A DNA stretch of 64,000 nt, from the NCBI GenBank assembly GCA_020161455.1, contig JAIUNZ010000001.1:1-64000 (forward strand), in the 5' to 3' direction. Under the pieces are notes generated by a model. That model had not been told where the DNA came from. It worked only from the letters and a program-made list of their open reading frames with translations, and ran no database searches. The stretch is from Bacteroidota bacterium (GTDB lineage: Bacteria; Bacteroidota; Bacteroidia; Flavobacteriales; Flavobacteriaceae). Position 1 is the stretch's first letter. The number at the start of each line of letters is the position of its first letter. This document shows, in pieces, positions 36,140 through 44,380 of this stretch. The position numbers and the translations under genes were made by a program.

Positions 36140-36479
36140 CTTATAATGATTTAGTTGATTACAGCTAATTATGTGGTTTGTAATAGTAAGGTAAATCTAA
36201 TAAAAAAATATAATCAACAGAATATGCTTTAAGTTTTATTTAACACTAATCAATTGACAAACTGTTTGTTAAAGTGTTTATATCAATAATCAATATACTT
36301 GAGCAGTTTCTTGAATAAAGTTATTATTTATTGTAAAGACATATACATAAAAAAACAGTAGCAAGCTTATCTTTTTTATGATTTAAGTCTATTACTACTT
36401 GAATACTATGTAAATTATTATTTATACCATCAGTTTATATCAGTAAACTATTTGAAGTAATAAATTTTAAAACTAATAA
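36140..36479. other. AT-rich spacer upstream of the repeat array
   Basis: About 340 bases of low-complexity AT-rich DNA without a gene, RNA or clear promoter that I can support. Confidence 0.5.
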
Positions 36480-36700
36480 CTACAGTAGTATGCCTTAAGA
36501 AAATAAAATCCATAGCACTATACTACCGCAACTGCCTCGGGAAAGTAAAAACCATAACACCTTACTGTAGTATAGTGCCTTGGAAAAGTGAAATCTATAG
36601 CACACTACTACCGCAGCTGCCTCGGGAAAGTGAAAACCATAGCACTCTACTGTAGTATAGTGCCTTGGGATTATGAATTCCATAGCACCCTACTGCATAT
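36480..36700. repeat. 42/43-bp tandem array with alternating, partly inverted units
   Basis: CCATAGCAC-like landmarks recur at 36510, 36552, 36595, 36637 and 36680, spacing 42, 43, 42, 43. Two unit types alternate: type A has CTACCGCARCTGCCTCGGG, type B has TACTGTAGTATAGTGCCTTGG. GCACTATACTAC in a type A unit (36515-36526) is the exact reverse complement of bases in type B units at 36567-36578 and 36652-36663, so neighbouring units can pair. The array is more GC-rich than its flanks. Short open frames through it on both strands only reflect the repeat. Confidence 0.9.
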
Positions 36701-36719
36701 TTTTGATAATTCCATAAAA

Positions 36720-36747
36720 AAAAGCTCTAATTACTTAGAGCTTTTAC
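36720..36747 (-). terminator. Terminator of the lipid A/sucD operon
   Basis: AAAAGCTCTA (36720-36729) pairs with TAGAGCTTTT (36736-36745). On the minus strand the hairpin is followed by a run of T (plus-strand A run 36716-36723), 23 bases after the sucD stop. Confidence 0.9.
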
Positions 36748-36769
36748 ATATAATTCAAAGAAATCAGGT

Positions 36770-37642
36770 TTACCCTAAAACTTCTTTTACTTTCTTACCT
36801 ATTTCTGCAGGAGAATCTACTACGTGGATACCGTTTTCTCTCATGATGCGTTTTTTAGCTTCGGCAGTATCATCTGCTCCGCCAACAATTGCACCGGCAT
36901 GTCCCATTGTTCTTCCTTTTGGAGCTGTTTCTCCGGCAATAAATCCTACTACTGGTTTGCGGTTTCCATCGGCTTTTACCCAATGAGCAGCATCGGCTTC
37001 TAGTTGTCCACCTATTTCACCAATCATAACGATACAATGTGTTTCTGGGTCGTTCATCAATAGCTCTACGGCATCTTTTGTGGTTGTCCCAATGATTGGG
37101 TCGCCACCAATTCCGATAGCGGTTGTGATTCCTAATCCTTGTTTTACTACTTGGTCTGCCGCTTCATAGGTTAATGTTCCCGATTTGGACACGATACCTA
37201 CGTTTCCTTTTTTGAAAACAAAACCTGGCATGATACCAACTTTAGCTTCTCCTGGCGTAATCACTCCTGGACAGTTAGGGCCTATTAGACGACAATCTCT
37301 GTTTTTAATATATGCATTGGCTTTAATCATGTCTGCCACAGGAATTCCTTCGGTGATGGTGATGATTACTTTGATACCAGCATCAGCAGCTTCCATAATG
37401 GCATCGGCAGCAAAAGCAGGTGGCACAAAAATAATGGTAGTATCGGCACCCGCTTGTTCAACAGCATCTTTTACTGTGTTGAAAACGGGACGGTCTAAAT
37501 GAGTAGTTCCACCTTTTCCTGGAGTAACTCCACCTACAACATTGGTTCCGTACTCAATCATTTGAGATGCGTGGAAGGTTCCTTCGCTTCCAGTAAATCC
37601 TTGTACAATTATTTTTGAATCTTTATTGACTAAAACGCTCAT
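36770..37642 (-). CDS. sucD: Succinyl-CoA ligase alpha subunit
   Basis: A 290-residue TCA-cycle enzyme subunit, full length. The CoA-binding N-terminus has [15 protein letters not shown]. Further along are [20 protein letters not shown] and the phosphohistidine region with [13 protein letters not shown], where the His is phosphorylated. It converts succinyl-CoA and NDP to succinate and NTP together with SucC, which is not in this window. It is the last gene of the lpx-efp run, about 90 bases after the NTF2-like gene. Confidence 0.96.
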   Translation of the reverse strand: MSVLVNKDSKIIVQGFTGSEGTFHASQMIEYGTNVVGGVTPGKGGTTHLDRPVFNTVKDAVEQAGADTTIIFVPPAFAADAIMEAADAGIKVIITITEGIPVADMIKANAYIKNRDCRLIGPNCPGVITPGEAKVGIMPGFVFKKGNVGIVSKSGTLTYEAADQVVKQGLGITTAIGIGGDPIIGTTTKDAVELLMNDPETHCIVMIGEIGGQLEADAAHWVKADGNRKPVVGFIAGETAPKGRTMGHAGAIVGGADDTAEAKKRIMRENGIHVVDSPAEIGKKVKEVLG

Positions 37643-37734
37643 AGTGTATATTTATTTGTGTGTTTATTTATTGGTGTTGCAAAAGTAAAAAATAGTAATT
37701 AGTTATTAGTACTTAGGCTTTAGTTTTTTCTTTT

Positions 37735-38094
37735 TTAAAGCTGACTTATTTGATAACCTCGGAATAATTTGTCGTCTTTGAGTTCCCAAATGACGATAAA
37801 ATGGGCTAAGAGCATTTCTTCACGTGGGTTTTCGATGGTTTTTACATATTGTGTATAGCGCACGGTAACAGTATCGCCTTTGGCAACCAGGTGCGAAATA
37901 TTATTTTTAGAACGCACGTAGGCTTTGTTTAATTCTTTGCTTAAATCAAGAATCATCGGCTTGTTTAGTTGTAAAAATCCTTTGGTAGAATGCCATTCTA
38001 AAAGAACATCATCATGTAACAAAACGTCAAGAGCATCGGTATCTAGGACTACATCTGATTTATAGAAATTGGCAACAATGTCTTTGGCTTTCAT
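37735..38094 (-). CDS. NTF2-like / SnoaL-like small protein
   Basis: A 119-residue protein of the NTF2-like cone fold, with an N-terminal helix (VANFYKSDVVLD...), a central LLEWHSTKGF strand and three long strands with alternating charge (GDTVTVRYTQYVKTI). Many Bacteroidetes carry such a gene here; the family includes binding proteins and small enzymes, and no catalytic residues could be fixed. It starts 2 bases after the end of the second lpxD, so the two are coupled. Confidence 0.82.
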   Translation of the reverse strand: MKAKDIVANFYKSDVVLDTDALDVLLHDDVLLEWHSTKGFLQLNKPMILDLSKELNKAYVRSKNNISHLVAKGDTVTVRYTQYVKTIENPREEMLLAHFIVIWELKDDKLFRGYQISQL

Positions 38095-38096
38095 AG

Positions 38097-39026
38097 TTAT
38101 TTTAATTTTTCTAAGATTTCAGGAATACGTTTTACGTTGGCCAATTGTTTTAGCTTTTCGCGAGATTCTTCTATTGGTGTGCCAAAATAACTTTTTCCTC
38201 CTTCTACGGATTTAGTAACACCTGTTTGCCCCATTATTACGGCTTTAGTTCCAATAGTGATGCCACTCGTGGTACCTACTTGTCCCCAAAGCGTTACTTC
38301 ATCTTCTATAATCACGCAACCAGCAATACCGGTTTGTGAAGCAATCAGGCATTTTTTGCCAATATAGGTATCGTGACCAACATGTACTTGGTTGTCTAAT
38401 TTTGTTCCAGCACCAATGGTAGTATCGCCTGTAACACCTTTATCGATGGTACATAAAGCACCTATTCCAACATTGTCTTCAATGACAACTCTTCCGCAAG
38501 AAAGCAGTTGATCAAAGCCTTCGGGACGTTTTTTATAATAGAAAGCATCTCCTCCTAGTACTGTTCCAGAATGGATGATGACGTTATCGCCAATGACTGT
38601 GTTATCATAGGCAATGACGTTGGCATGTAGCAAACAGTTTTTGCCTATGGTAACATTATTTCCAATAAAACAATTGGGTTGAATGACCGTGTTTTCGCCA
38701 ATGGTAGCCGATGGAGCAATGCTCACATTAGCTGCTACAAATGGACGAAAATGTTTGGTTAATATATTGAAGTCTCTAAATGGATCGTCACTAATTAACA
38801 ATGCTTTGCCTTCTGGACATTCTACTTCTTTATTAATTAAAATAATAGTAGCCGCAGATTGTAATGCTTTGTCGTAATACTTAGGATGATCAACAAACAC
38901 TATATCGCCAGAGGTAACGACATGAATCTCGTTCATACCGTGCACCGGAAAATCATCTGCACCAACATAAGTGGTGTTAATAATGGCTGCGATTTCTTTT
39001 AGGGAATGTATTTTAGGAAACTTCAT
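38097..39026 (-). CDS. Second LpxD-like UDP-3-O-acylglucosamine N-acyltransferase
   Basis: A 309-residue left-handed beta-helix acyltransferase. The N-terminal uridine-binding domain has GDIVFVDHPKYYDKAL. Hexapeptide repeats run from ~100 to ~260, including VHVGHDTYIGKKCLIASQTG with the likely catalytic His. The C-terminal helix is shorter than in the first LpxD of this operon (339 residues). It may provide another acyl-chain specificity or act on a related sugar. Paralogue of the gene at 41977-42996, separated from it by lpxC-fabZ, lpxA and efp. Confidence 0.88.
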   Translation of the reverse strand: MKFPKIHSLKEIAAIINTTYVGADDFPVHGMNEIHVVTSGDIVFVDHPKYYDKALQSAATIILINKEVECPEGKALLISDDPFRDFNILTKHFRPFVAANVSIAPSATIGENTVIQPNCFIGNNVTIGKNCLLHANVIAYDNTVIGDNVIIHSGTVLGGDAFYYKKRPEGFDQLLSCGRVVIEDNVGIGALCTIDKGVTGDTTIGAGTKLDNQVHVGHDTYIGKKCLIASQTGIAGCVIIEDEVTLWGQVGTTSGITIGTKAVIMGQTGVTKSVEGGKSYFGTPIEESREKLKQLANVKRIPEILEKLK

Positions 39027-39116
39027 TTATTTGATTTGAAAATTTGAAAATTTGGAAATTTGAAAGTGAGTGAAAAATAATTTTCAAATCTTCAAATTAC
39101 CACATTTTCAAATTAA
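39027..39116. repeat. Short tandem TTTGAAAA repeats with inverted arm
   Basis: Between efp and the second lpxD. TTTGAAAATTTGAAAATTTGG-like units at about 39033-39063 face TTTTCAAAT/TTCAAAT units at about 39080-39111, so the spacer forms an imperfect inverted repeat. Unit sequence differs from the TATTAAG array of the fad operon but the architecture is the same. Confidence 0.75.
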
Positions 39117-39683
39117 TTACTCTTTTACTCTTTCCATATAGTTTCCAGAAGCTGTATCAATTTTGATTTTGTCTCCTTCGTTGATAAATAGAGGAACATT
39201 TACGGTTGCGCCTGTTTCTACTGTTGCTGGTTTAGTAGCATTGGTAGCAGTATTTCCTTTTAAACCTGGTTCAGTATAGGTTACTTCAAGAATAACAGAA
39301 GCAGGCATGTCGATAGAAAGCGGTAAATCGGTTTCGGTATTGATTTGTAGCATTACGTTAGTTCCTTCTTTTAATAAGTCTGGAGCATCAAGTACATCTC
39401 TTAGAAGCGTGATTTGTTCGTAGTTATCTACATTCATGAAATGAAAAGTGTCGCCTTCAGCATACAAGAATTGATAGGTTTGCGTTTCTACACGAACGAC
39501 GTCTATTTTGTGTCCTGCAGAGAAAGTATTGTCTAAAACTTTTCCGTTGGAAACAGATCTGAGTTTGGTTCTCACGAATGCTGGACCTTTTCCGGGTTTT
39601 ACGTGAAGAAATTCAATAATTTTATAAATATCGTGGTTAAACTTGATGCATAATCCGTTTCTAATATCTGATGTAGATGCCAT
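39117..39683 (-). CDS. efp: Elongation factor P
   Basis: A 188-residue three-domain translation factor that rescues ribosomes stalled at polyproline. The domain I loop reads KPGKGPAF with Lys32 as the tip residue, within the PGKG motif typical of this phylum. The C-terminus has the EF-P signature (NEGDKIKIDTASGNYMERV). Full length. It lies in the lpx operon, 35 bases after lpxA. Confidence 0.96.
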   Translation of the reverse strand: MASTSDIRNGLCIKFNHDIYKIIEFLHVKPGKGPAFVRTKLRSVSNGKVLDNTFSAGHKIDVVRVETQTYQFLYAEGDTFHFMNVDNYEQITLLRDVLDAPDLLKEGTNVMLQINTETDLPLSIDMPASVILEVTYTEPGLKGNTATNATKPATVETGATVNVPLFINEGDKIKIDTASGNYMERVKE

Positions 39684-39718
39684 ATTGTTGTTTATTTGGT
39701 TATTCGTTTATTTGTTAC

Positions 39719-40501
39719 TTATACTCCTGTGTATCCTTTCATGATACCTCTTGATGAGTTTCTGATGAAGTCGAGAATTTCATCACGTTCAGGTGTTGCT
39801 TCCATTTCGCCTTCAATCTTAGCTAAAGCTTGTGTTGTATTATAATTTTTTTGATACAATATTCTATAAATCTCTTGAATTTCTCTAATTTTTTCTGATG
39901 TAAATCCTCTTCTTCTAAGACCTACTGAGTTGATTCCAACATAGGAAAGTGGTTCTTTTGCTGCTTTTGTAAACGGAGGAACGTCTTTTCTTAATAATGA
40001 ACCACCCGAAATCATGGCGTGGTCACCAATACTAATAAATTGGTGTACTGCCGACAAACCGCCAATAATAGCATAGTTTCCAATGGTTACATGTCCGCCA
40101 AGAAGAACGCCATTTACAATAATAACATTATTGCCAACATGACAATCATGAGCAATATGTGCCGTTGCCATGATTAAACAATCATTACCTATTTTAGTTT
40201 GTCCAGAAGCTATAGTTCCTCTATTGATAGTAACACACTCTCTAATGGTGCAATTATCGCCAATGATTGCTAATGAATCTTCGCCACCAAACTTTAAATC
40301 TTGAGGTACTGCCGAGATAACAGCACCAGGAAAAATGTTGCAATTTTTACCGATTCTAGCTCCTTCCATTATGGTAACATTTGAACCTATCCAAGTTCCT
40401 TCGCCAATAATGACATTGTTATGAATGGTAGTAAAAGGATCAATCACTACATTTCGTGCAATTTTTGCTCCTGGATGAACGTATGCTAAAGGTTGATTCA
40501 T
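39719..40501 (-). CDS. lpxA: Acyl-[ACP]-UDP-N-acetylglucosamine O-acyltransferase
   Basis: A 260-residue hexapeptide-repeat enzyme, first step of lipid A synthesis. Repeats run over residues 5-180. The catalytic His region is MATAHIAHDCHVGNN, and the C-terminal helical domain contains GLRRRGFTSEKIREI. Length matches E. coli LpxA. Lies between lpxC-fabZ and efp. Confidence 0.95.
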   Translation of the reverse strand: MNQPLAYVHPGAKIARNVVIDPFTTIHNNVIIGEGTWIGSNVTIMEGARIGKNCNIFPGAVISAVPQDLKFGGEDSLAIIGDNCTIRECVTINRGTIASGQTKIGNDCLIMATAHIAHDCHVGNNVIIVNGVLLGGHVTIGNYAIIGGLSAVHQFISIGDHAMISGGSLLRKDVPPFTKAAKEPLSYVGINSVGLRRRGFTSEKIREIQEIYRILYQKNYNTTQALAKIEGEMEATPERDEILDFIRNSSRGIMKGYTGV

Positions 40502-40574
40502 ATGTATTAGGTTTTAGGTTGTGGGCTGTAGGTTGTAGTTTTAGTTACCGCCTATAACCTACCCTCCTTTTTTA
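40502..40574. repeat. Short GTAGGTTNTAGG-type repeat in the lpxA/lpxC spacer
   Basis: Units TTAGGTTTTAGGTTGTGG and GTAGGTTGTAG at about 40507-40538 face CTATAACCTACC at about 40552-40563 in inverted orientation. Another locus-specific version of the short tandem/inverted repeats seen elsewhere in this window. Confidence 0.65.
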
Positions 40575-41963
40575 TTATTGTTTTTTGGCAATTTGCGCCA
40601 TTAATTCAGCTTCTGCTACTAACTTTCCATTTGCATAAGCATTGGCTTGCATGTGACAAATTCCTCTGCGAATTGGGGAAATTAAATCGCATTTAAATGT
40701 TAAAGTATCTCCTGGCAATACCTTGTGTTTGAATTTTACATTATCAATTTTCATAAAATAGGTCAAGTAATTTTCAGGATCAGGCACTGAACTTAGAATT
40801 AAAATTCCACCGGTTTGAGCCATAGCCTCCACTATAATAACACCTGGCATTACTGGAGCACCTGGAAAATGTCCAACGAAAAAGCTTTCATTCATTGTAA
40901 CATTTTTTAATCCCACTACATGACTATCAGACATTTCTATAATTCTATCAATAAATAAAAATGGTGGTCTGTGTGGTAGGATACTCATAATTTGATGAAT
41001 ATCCATTAAAGGTGTTAAATTTAAATCATAAACTGGAATCTGATTTTTTTGTTCTAATTTGATGATTTTGGCTAATTTTTTTGCAAATTGAGTATTTACA
41101 AAATGACCTGGTTTATTTGCTATTACTTTTCCTTTAATTTTAATTCCAACTAGAGCCAAATCACCAATTACATCTAACAATTTGTGTCTTGCAGCTTCGT
41201 TTGGATAGTGCAAAGTAAGATTATCAAGAATACCATTAGGTTTCACGGATATTTTTTCTTTACCAAAAGCTACTTTTAAATTTTCCATTGTTTTTGGAGA
41301 AATCTCTTTATCAACATACACAATAGCATTATTTAAATCGCCACCTTTTATTAATCCGTTGTCCAAAAGCTGCTCTAATTCATGTAAAAAACTAAAAGTT
41401 CTGGAATCTGCAATTTCATTTTTGAATTCTGAAATACTTTTCATAGTTGCATTTTGAGTTCCTAAAACTTTAGTTCCAAAATCAACCATGGCAGTTACTT
41501 GATAATCATCGGCTGGCATAAGAATAATTTCGCTTCCAGTAGCTTCATCAGTAAATGAGATGATGTCCTTGACAACGTAATAAATACGTTCAGCATCTTG
41601 TTCTTCTATTTCTGCTTTTTCAATTGCTTCTACAAAAAATTTAGAAGAACCATCCATAATTGGCGGTTCAGATTCATTCAATTCGATAATAACATTATCA
41701 ACATCACAACCTACTAAAGCTGCTAATACATGCTCTGAGGTTTGAATTTTTACACCAAGTTTTTCTAAATTAGTACCACGCTGTGTGTTGACCACATAAT
41801 TAGCATCAGCTTCAATTACCGGACTTCCTTCTAAATCAACACGTACGAATGTAAAACCATTGTTTACTGGTGCAGGTTTGAAAGTCATGGTAACTTCTTT
41901 ACCTGTGTGAAGCCCAACTCCTGTTAGGGAAATTTCGTTTTTGATGGTCTTTTGTTTAACCAT
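40575..41963 (-). CDS. lpxC-fabZ: Bifunctional UDP-3-O-acyl-GlcNAc deacetylase / 3-hydroxyacyl-ACP dehydratase
   Basis: A 462-residue fusion typical of Bacteroidetes. Residues 1-~305 are LpxC, with zinc ligands in SEHVLAALVG and HKLLDVIGDLALVG and the active-site His in GHFVNTQFAKKL. Residues ~315-462 are FabZ, with HRPPFLFIDRI, the catalytic His in FVGHFPGAPVMPGV and Glu in IVEAMAQTGG. It joins the committed step of lipid A synthesis to the hydroxyacyl-ACP dehydratase competing for the same precursor pool. It lies 13 bases after lpxD. Confidence 0.96.
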   Translation of the reverse strand: MVKQKTIKNEISLTGVGLHTGKEVTMTFKPAPVNNGFTFVRVDLEGSPVIEADANYVVNTQRGTNLEKLGVKIQTSEHVLAALVGCDVDNVIIELNESEPPIMDGSSKFFVEAIEKAEIEEQDAERIYYVVKDIISFTDEATGSEIILMPADDYQVTAMVDFGTKVLGTQNATMKSISEFKNEIADSRTFSFLHELEQLLDNGLIKGGDLNNAIVYVDKEISPKTMENLKVAFGKEKISVKPNGILDNLTLHYPNEAARHKLLDVIGDLALVGIKIKGKVIANKPGHFVNTQFAKKLAKIIKLEQKNQIPVYDLNLTPLMDIHQIMSILPHRPPFLFIDRIIEMSDSHVVGLKNVTMNESFFVGHFPGAPVMPGVIIVEAMAQTGGILILSSVPDPENYLTYFMKIDNVKFKHKVLPGDTLTFKCDLISPIRRGICHMQANAYANGKLVAEAELMAQIAKKQ

Positions 41964-41976
41964 TGGATATTCAGTT

Positions 41977-42996
41977 TTAATTTATTTTTTTCTTTAATTC
42001 TTCTACTTCAGCAACAATTTTAGGTAAATTTCTAAAATGTACATACGATTTATTCCAATCGCCATAATTGAACGACGGAGAACCTTGAAGCGTTTCACCT
42101 TCTCTAATGTTCTTTCCGATTCCAGACTGTGCTTGAATGCGAACATTGTCGCCAATGATTAAATGACCCGCAAAACCAACTTGTCCTCCAATCATACAGT
42201 TTTTACCAATTTTGGTCGAACCAGCAATTCCTGTTTGAGCTGCTATCACAGTATTTTCACCTATTTCAACATTGTGAGCAATTTGAATTTGATTGTCTAG
42301 CTTTACTCCTTTTCTAATAATCGTTGAGCCTATTGTAGCTCTATCAATTGTAGTGCATGAACCAATATCTATGTTGTCTTCTAAAATTACATTACCAATT
42401 TGTGGAATTTTAGTAAAACTTCCATCTGGATTTGGAGCAAAACCAAACCCATCAGAACCAATTATTGAACCAGAATGAATGTTGCAATTATTTCCTATGA
42501 TAGTTTCTGAATAAATTTTAACACCAGCAAAGAAAACACAATCATCACCAATAACGACATTATCGCCAATAAAACAATTGGGATATATTTTTACATTAGC
42601 TCCAATTTTAACGTTTTTACCAATATAACTAAAACTTCCTAAATATAAATTATCGCCATAAGTAACGTTTTCTGAAATAACAGAAGGTTGTTCTATGCCT
42701 GATTTCATCAATTTAACTTGATTATAGTATTCTAATAATTTAGAAAAAGATTTATAAGCATCTTCTACTTTAATTAAAGTTGTAGATATTTCATTTTCAG
42801 GAACAAAAGAGTGATTAACTATAGTTATTGTTGCTTTTGTAGTATATATATAATTGGCATATTTTGGATTTGATAAAAAAGTTAAAGAACCTTCAACGCC
42901 TTCTTCAATTTTAGACAAAGTAGCTACTTCAGCATTTGGATTCCCAACTACTTCTCCTTCAAGTATGCCTGCAATTTGTTCTGCTGTAAACTTCAT
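41977..42996 (-). CDS. lpxD: UDP-3-O-acylglucosamine N-acyltransferase
   Basis: A 339-residue enzyme, third step of lipid A synthesis. The N-terminal uridine-binding domain has GSLTFLSNPKYANYIY; hexapeptide repeats run ~110-290; the catalytic His lies in IQIAHNVEIGENTV; and the C-terminal coiled helix ends in VAEVEELKKKIN. Length equals the E. coli enzyme. First gene of the close-packed lpxD, lpxC-fabZ, lpxA, efp series. Confidence 0.96.
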   Translation of the reverse strand: MKFTAEQIAGILEGEVVGNPNAEVATLSKIEEGVEGSLTFLSNPKYANYIYTTKATITIVNHSFVPENEISTTLIKVEDAYKSFSKLLEYYNQVKLMKSGIEQPSVISENVTYGDNLYLGSFSYIGKNVKIGANVKIYPNCFIGDNVVIGDDCVFFAGVKIYSETIIGNNCNIHSGSIIGSDGFGFAPNPDGSFTKIPQIGNVILEDNIDIGSCTTIDRATIGSTIIRKGVKLDNQIQIAHNVEIGENTVIAAQTGIAGSTKIGKNCMIGGQVGFAGHLIIGDNVRIQAQSGIGKNIREGETLQGSPSFNYGDWNKSYVHFRNLPKIVAEVEELKKKIN

Positions 42997-43119
42997 CTTA
43001 TAGTAATTTTTCTATTCGACATGAAATTATACTGGTTTGCAAACAGTCTTTTAAAAACACCGAGAAATTTGTAAAATTTGTATTCATTGGCACAAAAATA
43101 TAAAAAAATAATTTTAATA

Positions 43120-44352
43120 TTAGTTTTCTAGGAGTTGTTTTGGATAACATATAAAATACTTAGTAACTGGTTTTGACAAAGCCTTTAGATTTAGTTGGTC
43201 AGAAGCTTCAACAACATCTTCAATTGTTTGGTCTTTTTTCAATATCCTGATAGGCTCAGCTGCCTTGTCATAGGCTTGGTTTTTTATTTTTCCTTTGAAC
43301 ACAAAATAATCTACTTCGTTTTTAGAAATTAAATTGTTTTCAAGAAGTTTAACGGTCAGTTTTTCTAATTCTTCTTTAGGAAATTTTTCTGAACTTACTT
43401 TAATTTTCAATAAATCGCGATTGATAATCATTTTACTCAAACTGCTTAAAATAAAATCATCGTGGAACTGCCATTTCTTTAGTGCAGAAATAATATCAAA
43501 ATCATCCAATTGCGAAAATGTATTTAGTGTGTCATCATTAAATTCATTTGAAGTAATTTTATTTTCCATGAAATAATGGAAAGGTTTACTACAATCAACT
43601 TCTACTCCTTTATGCAAAAGTTCTTTAGCTCTTTTTAATGTTTTGGTTAAGATTAACTCAGCTACTAAGCTTGTTTTGTGCAAATAAGCCTGCCAATACA
43701 TCAATCGCCTAGATGTTAAGAATTTTTCAATAGAATAGATTCCTTTTTCCTCCATGACTAACACATCGTCAACAACATTCATCATTTGAATCAATCTATC
43801 GGAATTGATATTTCCTTCAGCAACACCCGAATAAAAACTATCTCGCTTCAAATAGTCCATTCTATCCATATCCAATTGACTAGAAATCAATTGCAACATG
43901 AATTTTCTATGGTATTCACCTTTGAATATTTTTATGGCTAACGTTAACTTTCCTTCAAATTCTTGATTTAATTTATCCATAAAAAACATAGAAATCTCTT
44001 CGTGATGAACTTCTACAATACTATGTTCCATGGCATGAGAAAATGGCCCATGACCAATATCGTGCAATAAAATTGCAATTAACAAAGCATTTTCTTCATC
44101 TTTAGAAATAGACACTTCCTTAAAACGAAGTACTTCAATTGCTTTCTGCATCATGTGCATAGCGCCCAATGCGTGATGAAAACGGGTATGATGTGCACCA
44201 GGATAGACTAAATACGACAATCCCATTTGAGAAATACGTCGAAGTCGTTGAAAGTAAGAATGCTGTATTAAATCGTATATCAATGAATTTGGAATGGTAA
44301 TAAAACCATAAATCGGATCATTGACAATTTTTCGTTTATTTGTTTGGTTCAC
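43120..44352 (-). CDS. HD domain phosphohydrolase (dNTPase-like)
   Basis: A 410-residue protein. The HD metal motif is visible as HTRFHHALGAMHM, followed by LLHDIGHGPFSHAMEH and a distal D in SSQLDMDRMDYLKRD. This pattern matches the YdhJ/SAMHD1-type dNTP triphosphohydrolase-like family. In flavobacteria it is regularly found next to lpxD. It lies 28 bases after menD on the same strand. Substrate not determinable from sequence. Confidence 0.9.
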   Translation of the reverse strand: MNQTNKRKIVNDPIYGFITIPNSLIYDLIQHSYFQRLRRISQMGLSYLVYPGAHHTRFHHALGAMHMMQKAIEVLRFKEVSISKDEENALLIAILLHDIGHGPFSHAMEHSIVEVHHEEISMFFMDKLNQEFEGKLTLAIKIFKGEYHRKFMLQLISSQLDMDRMDYLKRDSFYSGVAEGNINSDRLIQMMNVVDDVLVMEEKGIYSIEKFLTSRRLMYWQAYLHKTSLVAELILTKTLKRAKELLHKGVEVDCSKPFHYFMENKITSNEFNDDTLNTFSQLDDFDIISALKKWQFHDDFILSSLSKMIINRDLLKIKVSSEKFPKEELEKLTVKLLENNLISKNEVDYFVFKGKIKNQAYDKAAEPIRILKKDQTIEDVVEASDQLNLKALSKPVTKYFICYPKQLLEN

Positions 44353-44380
44353 TCTAAATTTATGTTTAAGGTCAAAAATA

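Noticed and set aside
36495-36986. Open frames on both strands through the repeat array (62 and 132 codons)
   Set aside because: The frames exist because the 42-base unit is a multiple of three; the proteins are just translated repeats, and one runs into antisense of sucD.
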